Shown here one piece after another: positions 1-6,474 of a DNA stretch of 11,743 nucleotides (its first letter is position 1; the number at the start of each line of letters is the position of its first letter). Below the pieces are notes generated by a model. That model did not search any database and was not told the DNA's origin. It saw only the letters and a program-made list of their open reading frames with translations. The translations under genes and the position numbers were made by a program. The DNA is from Verrucomicrobiota bacterium (GTDB lineage: Bacteria > Verrucomicrobiota > Verrucomicrobiae > Opitutales > CG1-02-43-26): positions 1-11,743 of the forward strand of contig JABDAI010000039.1 in NCBI GenBank assembly GCA_013289195.1. Direction: 5' to 3'.

Positions 1-82
1 TAAAAACTCTGTCCAATACTTGCGCAGTATCTTTTTTGCCCAAGCCAAAGTAGTAATTTCTAGTTATCAGTTGTTTTAACAT
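1..82 (-). CDS. Fourth NB-ARC/TPR paralogue, 5' end only (truncated by window edge)
   Basis: Only the first 27 codons are present and the reading frame is open to the left edge. The translation begins MLKQLITRNYYFGLGKKDTA and continues QVLDRVF. It aligns with the start of the next gene upstream (MLKQLISRNYHF, then KKNTAQILNKV), and the first 18 bases of the two genes are identical. The ATG at 82-80 lies 13 nt after the TAA of the preceding gene, in the same TAAAAAATG context. This is a paralogue of the N-terminal leader, closest to the 96-3275 gene. Nothing can be said about its ATPase, TPR or C-terminal parts, which would lie outside the window. It could be a complete gene or a pseudogene remnant. 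Confidence 0.85.
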   Translation of the reverse strand, partial: MLKQLITRNYYFGLGKKDTAQVLDRVF

Positions 83-95
83 TTTTTAAGATCGC

Positions 96-3000
96 TTATG
101 TTTCATTTTTTTTAATGCCTCTTTCTTTTCTCGATTCCATTCCCATATATTTCACATGTTTTAATAGATGTTCTTCAAAGGATTTATCGTTCGGCATCGC
201 TTTGATACAAGCTTCCACGATCGAACCATCGACAAAAAATTCGGGATGTTCTACGGCTATCTTTCTGACTAATTCTGAGTTGTCTCGAGTGAATCCTTCT
301 ACGACTTCATAGGGTTTCCTTTTTGACTTCATTATTCCTAAATTTATTGACTCAAAGCAGAGCATTTGAGCAAGTTTTATATCATTACTACCGCTATTAT
401 TACCTAATCTCTTTAATTTGCTTTCTAAATATCTCTGTTCTATATATTTCTTTACACCATATTCCGAGCCAAACAAACCAATGTTAGTCCATCCATAATC
501 GTCTACGATTTTAACAATATCATTCAAAACAGATTGTTGAATTCCTTGTTTTAATGTTATGAGCTCGTCATTCATTGTCTGACGAGAAACAATCATCCAT
601 CGACATTCAGGTCCTATTCGATTTCCTCCTAGACAGGATTGTTGTTGTAAAATCTGTTCAGCACCTTGATTTACGAAAAAATCGGGCTGTAATGATTCTA
701 TGACTGATTTTATTTCTTTTGTTTGGGTATAATCCTCATTAAACATAAATAAATAAATACCATAAGCTTGTTTCCAATATTCTAAAGCTTTATCGCAGTC
801 ACCTAATTTTTGATAACCTATCCCTACATTGTTGAGTGACTTTGCTACATCGGGGTGGTTGTCAGGGAACAGCTTTTGAGTCATTTTCAGAGATGCTTCC
901 AGATATTGGAGTCCTTTTTTCAAGTTCTCTTCTCCTTTTAAGTTGTTGTAAGCCTTCCCTACATTACCAAGTAAAGTTGCCACATTGGGATGATTGTCAG
1001 AATATAGCACCTGCATCATTTTTAGGGATGCTTCTTGGTATTGGAGTCCTTTTTTCACATTTTCGTCACCTCCTAATGCTTCATAAGCCCGCCCTACATT
1101 ATTGAGCGAGATTGCGATATCTGGGTGTTGACCTGAATAGAGTTCTTGCAGCATTTTTAGGGATATTTCTAGGTATTGGAGTCCTTTTTTCACATTCTCT
1201 TCTCCTCCTAAATTTTTGTAAGCCCGCCCTACATTACTGAGTAAAATCGCTACATGGGGGTGATTGCCTGGATATAGTTCTTGCATCATTTTTAGGGATG
1301 CTTCTTGGTATTGGAGTCCTTTTTTCACATCCTCTTCTCCTCCTAAACATTTGTAAGCTAGTCCTACATTATTAAGTGCGCTTGCTACATCTGGATGATT
1401 GCCTGGATATAGCTCTTGTAACATTATCAGGGATGCTTTTTGGTATTGGATTCCTTTTTTCGCATTCTCTTCTCCTCCTAATGCTTCGTAAGTCGCCCCT
1501 ACATTATTGAGTGAGCTTGCTACGTCGGCGTGTTTTCCGGAAAATAGCACTTGCCTCATTTTCAGGGATGCTTCCAAGTATTGGAGTCCTATTTTTACAT
1601 TCTCTGCTCCTCCCAAATTTTTGTAAGCCAGCCCTATATTATCGAGTGAGTTTGCAACATCTTGGTGATCTTCTGTATGAATATTCCTTTCATTATTTAA
1701 TAATTCTTCCCAATAGTTTATCGCTTCTTTATAATTAAAATTTATATAATAAAAATAAGCACCAATTTTTGATAGTAAACTAGTTCTGCTAGCAATTGTC
1801 TGATTCACTTCCTTCGTTTCCTCAATTAACATTTTTGCATGACCGATTATCTCCATCACTTCCTTCCAGTTGTCTGGGTTTGCATTAACTTTTGGAAATT
1901 CTCTATCTACTACTTGAAGCAGTTTATCTAATATCTTTTGACATTGGCTTTTATCTTCCTCATTTAAGGCTTTTTTTGTTTCTCCTTGGACTATCCTATG
2001 TGTTACTTTCACTTTCCTTTCATTTGCCTGTACTAATGACAATTCTTTGAGTTTATTTATGGCTTCTTCTAGTTCATTGACTGTTTGATCCATGATTGTT
2101 CCGATCAAGCCCACTGACACCCCTTCTGCATCTAGATACGCTAGATATTTTAATAACTCCCATGCCCTAGGACTATCCTCTTTTAAATTTCTAAATAACA
2201 TTTCTACTTCAGGATAAATTTCTTCATTCGCACCATAGCCTTTTAAAATTTGTAGATACTTTTGAGTCAATTCGTCTATACTCTTTAAGGGATAGTTTTT
2301 TACATACGCTGCTACTTGCGATAATCTGAACGGAGATTCTCCTACGACATGGATCATTTTTTCTGCATCTTCTTCACTTATTTTAAGCCCTTTCTTTAAA
2401 TAAAAGATAGCTTCTTCTTTTTTAAAACCTTCGACACGCAATGTTTTTATTCCATCCAGTAAACTCTCATTTCTGGCTGTGATAATTACTTTGGCAGTAT
2501 TTGGCAGATTAATTAAATGTTTCTCTATTTTCTCTCTTGTCTCAACATTATCGAAAATAAATAATATCTGGCTTCTACCAAAAAGCATTTGCAAGTTCCC
2601 ATATACCAAATTTCTAATAAGCTCGCTGTCCAAACCATTTGTTTCGATTTCCAAAAGCACAGCGAGTCGAAAAAATTCTTCCTCTATCTGCGTACCTTTA
2701 ATCCATATGGCTTGCATATACCCTCTTTGTTGGTATTCATGCGCATATTGAGCTACTAAAGTACTCTTACCCATACCTCCTGTTCCGCTAATTACTATGA
2801 TATCTTGTTTCTTCAATTCTTCATCCAGAAGCTCTTTTTTACCTTGAAAATCTACATAGTTCTCGACTGGTTCAGGAAGTCCTTCAACTAATTTTATGGA
2901 TAATCTCCGGAGTTTTTCTCGTAATTGTAAATCACTCCCGTCTATTTTGTTATCATCCTCTTCTGCATCCGAACTCGCTTTGTTATTTACCAATAGATAT

Positions 3001-3275
3001 CCTATAATCCCTACCATCAACAGAAAGTAACTTACAACATTCCATTCTTCTATGCTTTTATAGGGATCATTATTTTTATTTGCCTTTATGATTTCATTAC
3101 AATCTTGATTTTGATAGTCGGATCCCAAAGAAAACCCTATTCTCCTTTTATTTACTTCTAAACAATAAGGATCGTTCCTTCTTATCTTTCTGTAGTTAGT
3201 TAAAACTTTGTTCAATATCTGCGCAGTATTTTTTTTGGCAAAATGGTAGTTTCTAGATATCAGTTGTTTTAACAT
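96..3275 (-). CDS. Membrane-anchored NB-ARC/TPR STAND ATPase, 1059 aa, with conserved unknown C-terminal domain
   Basis: This is a predicted STAND-type signalling ATPase. In order: a basic leader (1-77); one hydrophobic segment at about 78-96 (WNVVSYFLL to GYLLV); an acidic stretch with SSDAEEDD; an NB-ARC at about 140-432; a helical spacer; TPRs at about 510-845; and an unassigned domain at about 858-1050. NB-ARC landmarks are Walker A GTGGMGKST (164-172), Walker B ILFIFDN (Asp242), IITARN with sensor-like Arg268, a GLPL-like GESPF (312-316), and VTHR at the MHD position (His426). Six 45-residue TPR units occupy 561-830. The C-terminal domain has a C-x9-C pair (Cys881, Cys891) followed by RWM, then MLCFE, HPEFFVDGS and KYMGM motifs. 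The start is supported by the MLKxL opening shared with its neighbours. No clear Shine-Dalgarno is visible. The family calls for ATPase and TPR are firm; the biological role (defence, effector or signalling) is not shown by sequence. Confidence 0.93.
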   Translation of the reverse strand: MLKQLISRNYHFAKKNTAQILNKVLTNYRKIRRNDPYCLEVNKRRIGFSLGSDYQNQDCNEIIKANKNNDPYKSIEEWNVVSYFLLMVGIIGYLLVNNKASSDAEEDDNKIDGSDLQLREKLRRLSIKLVEGLPEPVENYVDFQGKKELLDEELKKQDIIVISGTGGMGKSTLVAQYAHEYQQRGYMQAIWIKGTQIEEEFFRLAVLLEIETNGLDSELIRNLVYGNLQMLFGRSQILFIFDNVETREKIEKHLINLPNTAKVIITARNESLLDGIKTLRVEGFKKEEAIFYLKKGLKISEEDAEKMIHVVGESPFRLSQVAAYVKNYPLKSIDELTQKYLQILKGYGANEEIYPEVEMLFRNLKEDSPRAWELLKYLAYLDAEGVSVGLIGTIMDQTVNELEEAINKLKELSLVQANERKVKVTHRIVQGETKKALNEEDKSQCQKILDKLLQVVDREFPKVNANPDNWKEVMEIIGHAKMLIEETKEVNQTIASRTSLLSKIGAYFYYINFNYKEAINYWEELLNNERNIHTEDHQDVANSLDNIGLAYKNLGGAENVKIGLQYLEASLKMRQVLFSGKHADVASSLNNVGATYEALGGEENAKKGIQYQKASLIMLQELYPGNHPDVASALNNVGLAYKCLGGEEDVKKGLQYQEASLKMMQELYPGNHPHVAILLSNVGRAYKNLGGEENVKKGLQYLEISLKMLQELYSGQHPDIAISLNNVGRAYEALGGDENVKKGLQYQEASLKMMQVLYSDNHPNVATLLGNVGKAYNNLKGEENLKKGLQYLEASLKMTQKLFPDNHPDVAKSLNNVGIGYQKLGDCDKALEYWKQAYGIYLFMFNEDYTQTKEIKSVIESLQPDFFVNQGAEQILQQQSCLGGNRIGPECRWMIVSRQTMNDELITLKQGIQQSVLNDIVKIVDDYGWTNIGLFGSEYGVKKYIEQRYLESKLKRLGNNSGSNDIKLAQMLCFESINLGIMKSKRKPYEVVEGFTRDNSELVRKIAVEHPEFFVDGSIVEACIKAMPNDKSFEEHLLKHVKYMGMESRKERGIKKNET
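786..1595 (-). repeat. Six tandem 135-bp units encoding 45-aa TPRs
   Basis: Six in-register units of exactly 135 bp encode residues 561-830 of the 96-3275 gene. The phase is easy to follow from the word attgga, which starts at 905, 1040, 1175 and 1310, again at 1445, and at 1580. Each unit reads roughly KKGLQYxEASLKMxQ, then a G-N-H-P-D-V-A turn, then SLNNVGxAYxxLGGEEN. This resembles kinesin-light-chain TPRs (42 residues) with a GGEEN extension that brings the period to 45. Units two apart share long identical DNA (1012-1060 equals 1282-1330). Degenerate TPRs flank both ends. Confidence 0.93.
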
Positions 3276-3321
3276 TTTTTAGATTACTTAGAAGTTTTAA
3301 GCATTTCTTGATTTTTTAGTT
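3276..3321 (-). other. 46-nt intergenic gap within the gene array
   Basis: This is the longest gap between genes in the array. On the minus strand it is A-rich and ends in TCTAAAAAATG at the next start codon. The only self-complementarity I see is a 4-bp CTTA/TAAG stem, too weak for a terminator. No AGGAG-like ribosome binding site is evident. An internal promoter cannot be ruled out by eye because the whole gap is AT-rich. Confidence 0.5.
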
Positions 3322-6300
3322 TTAGAATGCCTCTTTCTTGTCTTGATTCATTCCCATATATTTCACATGGTTAAAAAGATGGGCTTCAAATGAGGGATCA
3401 TCCGGCATTGCTTTTACACAGGCTTCTACTATCGATCCATCTACAAAAAATTCGGGATGTTCTACAGCTATCTTTTTGACTAACTCTGGATTGTTTCGTG
3501 TGAATTCTTGCACGATTGAATAAGGTTTATTCTTTTCTAATTTCATTATTCCTAGGTTCATTGCTTCAAAACAAAGCATTTGTGCAAGTTCTATTTTGTC
3601 TTTATTTTTTCTTAATTCTTCTAATTTGCGATAGAGATAGTTTTGTGCTATATATCCTTTAACTCCCCTGTCATATCGGGACCATCCACGACTCCAGCCA
3701 TATTTATCTACGGATTCGACTATATTATTCAAAACGCTCTCTTGAATTTTTTTCTTTAATATTAATAGATCATTGTCAACCTTTCCTCTCGAACTGATCA
3801 TCCACCGACATTCCGGTCCTACCTGACTTCCTCCTCCACAGTCTATTTGTTCTAGTAAGTTTCCGAAATTTTGTTCATCAAAGAATTTGGGTTGTAATGA
3901 TTCAATTCTGGATTTTACGTATTGTATGCATTCGTAATCTTGATCTTCAAAAAACATACCGTAGGCTTGTTTGTAATATTCAAGTGCTTTATGCCTATCC
4001 CCAAATTGTTCGTAACCCTTTCCAGTGAAACACAATAATTCTAATAGATCTCGATTATTATTAGAAAATAAATCTTGAAACATTTTCAGTCCCTCTTCTT
4101 GATATTTTAGGCCTTTTAAAATATTCTCTTCCCCTCCTAATTCTTGGTAAGCTCCGCCTACATGCGCTAATGAGATTGCTACATGCGGATGTTTGTCGAA
4201 ATATAAGGCTTGAAACATTTTTAGTCCCTCTTCTTGATACTTTAAGCCTTTTAAAATATTCTCTTCTCCTCCTAACTTTTTATATGCTCTGCCAACAGTA
4301 CTTAAGGAGATTGCTACATAGGGATGTTTGTCGGAATATAATGCTTGGCTCATTTTCAGTCCCTCTTCTTGATACTTTAGGCCTTTTGAAATATTCTCTT
4401 CCCCTTCTAATGTCTCATAAGTTATGCCAACATAATTTAATGTGATTGCTACATAAGGATGATTATCTGGATATAATGCTTGAATCATTTTCAGTCCCTC
4501 TTCTTGATATTGTAAGCTTTTTAAAATATTCTCTCTTCCTTTTAATTCCTTATAAGCCAAACCAAGATTCTTTAATGATCTTGCTACATCAAGATGATTG
4601 CCGGGATACAATGCTTGACCCATCTTAAGTGCTTCTATGTGATATTTTAAGCTTAGTAAAATATTCTTTTTTCCTCCTAATTTCCGATAAGCTACACCAA
4701 CATTATTTAGTGATTGTAATACATGAGGATCATTGCCAAGATGTAATGCTTGACTCATTTTAAGCGCCTCATTGTGATATTTTAGGCTTTTTAAAATATT
4801 CTCTTCTCCCCCTAATTTTTGATAAACTATTCCAAGATGATTTAATGAACGCACCACATCATCTGATTGACTGGTAAGGGTGTGTTTTCTCCTATTTAAT
4901 GCTTTCTCTAAGCAATCTATTGCTTTTTTGAAATCAAATACTCTAAAAAAGTAATAATTTCCTATTTTTTCTAGTAAATTTTCTATATTCTCTATTTCAA
5001 AATTTCCTACTACTTCTATCACCTTCTGGCCGTGCCTTGCTAGCTCAGCCAAATCCTCCAGCGCTTTTGATTGAGCATCAATATACGGTAATTTTTCATT
5101 CAATTTACATATTAATTTCGCTAATATCCTTTCTTCTTCTTTTTGTTCTTTATCTTCTTCTCTTATCGCTTTCTTGGTTTCCTCTTGGATTATTCTATGG
5201 GTAACTTGCACATTTCTATCATTTGCTTTTATTAATGATAATTCCCTTATTTTATTTATTGTTTCTTGGAGTTCCTTTATTGTTTGTCCCATAATCTCTC
5301 CAATTAATGGCACGGACACCCCTTCTGCATCCAGATAGGCTAGATATTTTAATAACTCCCATGCCTTAGGACTATCCTCTTCTAAATCTCTAAATAACAT
5401 TTTAAATTCAGGGTAGATTTCTTCATTGGCACTGTAGCCACTTTTAATTTCATGATATTGTTTAGTTAATTCCTCAATACTCGTTAATGGATGGTTTTTT
5501 AAATACCCTACTACTATCGATAATCTAAATGGTGATTCATCACCTACAACATTCACTATTTTTCTCGCCTCTTCTTCACTTATTTTAAGAGCTTGTCTTA
5601 AATAGAAGTCAGCTTCTTCTTCTTTAAAACCTTTGATTTGAATTGGTTCTACTCCATCCAATATATCCCCATTTCTGGCTGTGATGATTACTTTGGCTGT
5701 ATAAGGTAGGCTAATTAAATATTGCCTAATTTTCTCTTTGGTCTCCACATTATCGAAGATAAATAGTAAAGATCTTTTATCAAAAAACATTTCTAAGTTG
5801 CTATACACCAAATTCTTAATAATTTCACTATTCAAATCACTTGTTTCAATTCCCAAAAGACCAGCAAATCGGAAAAATTCTTCCTCTATCTGCATTCCTT
5901 TAATCCATATCACTTGTAGATCTCCTTTTTGCTGGCATTCATGAGCATATTGAGCTGCTAAAGAGCTTTTTCCCATACCTCCTGCTCCGCTAATTACTAT
6001 TATATTTTGTTGCTTTAGTTTTTCATCAATAAGCTCTTTTTTACCTTGAAAATCTACATAGTTCTCGACTGGCTCAGGAAGTCCTTCCATTAATTTTATG
6101 GATAATCTCTTGAGTTTTTCTCGTAATTGTAAATCACTATCATCTATTTTGTTGTCATTCTCTTCTGCATCCGCATTCGCTCTATTATTGACTAATAGAT
6201 ACCCCATCATCCCTACTAACAATAAAAAGTAACTTACAACATTCCAGTTCGCCATGTTTTTATAGGGATTATTATTTTTATTTGCTCTTATGATTTCACT

Positions 6301-6468
6301 ACAGGTTTTATTGTCATAATATTGCTGTCTCGAAAAGTTAATTCTCCTTCTTAATTCCAAATAATGATTACCGATTGACACGTTCCTACGGCTGGTAAAA
6401 GACTTTATTAATATAGCGCAATCATGTTTTTTTGTAGATTTATAATTTCTGGTGATCAATTTTAACAT
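3322..6468 (-). CDS. Membrane-anchored NB-ARC/TPR STAND ATPase, 1048 aa, with conserved unknown C-terminal domain
   Basis: This is a close paralogue of the 96-3275 product with the same layout: basic leader (1-74), hydrophobic segment at about 75-93 (WNVVSYFLLLVG to GYLLV), acidic stretch (DAEEND), NB-ARC at about 138-430, TPRs at about 505-840, and the shared unknown domain at about 855-1040. Walker A is GAGGMGKSS (161-169), Walker B is LLFIFDN (Asp239), the sensor-like arginine is Arg265 in VIITARN, and the MHD position reads VTHR (His424). Six 45-residue TPR units span 559-828. The C-terminal domain keeps a C-x9-C pair (Cys877, Cys887), MLCFE, HPEFFVDGS and KYMGM. Its ATG follows the TAA of the upstream gene by only 6 nt, so the two are probably co-transcribed. 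Several blocks match the 96-3275 gene almost base for base, pointing to a recent duplication. A signal-peptidase-like ANA-D follows the hydrophobic segment (97-100). Function beyond STAND-type signalling is inference. Confidence 0.93.
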   Translation of the reverse strand: MLKLITRNYKSTKKHDCAILIKSFTSRRNVSIGNHYLELRRRINFSRQQYYDNKTCSEIIRANKNNNPYKNMANWNVVSYFLLLVGMMGYLLVNNRANADAEENDNKIDDSDLQLREKLKRLSIKLMEGLPEPVENYVDFQGKKELIDEKLKQQNIIVISGAGGMGKSSLAAQYAHECQQKGDLQVIWIKGMQIEEEFFRFAGLLGIETSDLNSEIIKNLVYSNLEMFFDKRSLLFIFDNVETKEKIRQYLISLPYTAKVIITARNGDILDGVEPIQIKGFKEEEADFYLRQALKISEEEARKIVNVVGDESPFRLSIVVGYLKNHPLTSIEELTKQYHEIKSGYSANEEIYPEFKMLFRDLEEDSPKAWELLKYLAYLDAEGVSVPLIGEIMGQTIKELQETINKIRELSLIKANDRNVQVTHRIIQEETKKAIREEDKEQKEEERILAKLICKLNEKLPYIDAQSKALEDLAELARHGQKVIEVVGNFEIENIENLLEKIGNYYFFRVFDFKKAIDCLEKALNRRKHTLTSQSDDVVRSLNHLGIVYQKLGGEENILKSLKYHNEALKMSQALHLGNDPHVLQSLNNVGVAYRKLGGKKNILLSLKYHIEALKMGQALYPGNHLDVARSLKNLGLAYKELKGRENILKSLQYQEEGLKMIQALYPDNHPYVAITLNYVGITYETLEGEENISKGLKYQEEGLKMSQALYSDKHPYVAISLSTVGRAYKKLGGEENILKGLKYQEEGLKMFQALYFDKHPHVAISLAHVGGAYQELGGEENILKGLKYQEEGLKMFQDLFSNNNRDLLELLCFTGKGYEQFGDRHKALEYYKQAYGMFFEDQDYECIQYVKSRIESLQPKFFDEQNFGNLLEQIDCGGGSQVGPECRWMISSRGKVDNDLLILKKKIQESVLNNIVESVDKYGWSRGWSRYDRGVKGYIAQNYLYRKLEELRKNKDKIELAQMLCFEAMNLGIMKLEKNKPYSIVQEFTRNNPELVKKIAVEHPEFFVDGSIVEACVKAMPDDPSFEAHLFNHVKYMGMNQDKKEAF
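3985..4794 (-). repeat. Six tandem 135-bp units encoding 45-aa TPRs
   Basis: Six in-register 135-bp units encode residues 559-828. The word ccctcttctt starts at 4091, 4226, 4361 and 4496, and diverged versions continue the 135-bp spacing at about 4631 and 4766. The protein unit is roughly LKGLKYQEEGLKMxQALY, then a D-K-H-P-x-V-A turn, then ISLxxVGxAYxxLGGEEN. The units nearest the C-terminus are the most alike (QEEGLKM in four of six), while the first two are more diverged (HNEALKM, HIEALKM). This gradient fits recent expansion at one end. The array has the same length as the one in the downstream paralogue. Confidence 0.92.
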
Positions 6469-6474
6469 GGATAC

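Noticed and set aside
836..1105. Plus-strand open frames over the TPR regions, such as 836-1105, 1511-1738, 4170-4445 and 4446-4628
   Set aside because: They are antisense shadows of the 135-bp repeats: similar peptides recur at the repeat period, with leucine-rich, low-complexity composition and no conserved start context.
786..1595. Regular repeats resembling a CRISPR or satellite array
   Set aside because: The unit is 135 bp, always in frame, and encodes a TPR with conserved hydrophobic positions; there are no short identical repeats separated by unique spacers.
3276..3321. Possible transcription terminator in the largest intergenic gap
   Set aside because: Only a 4-bp A/T-rich stem is visible and there is no G/C-rich hairpin before a T-run on the coding strand.
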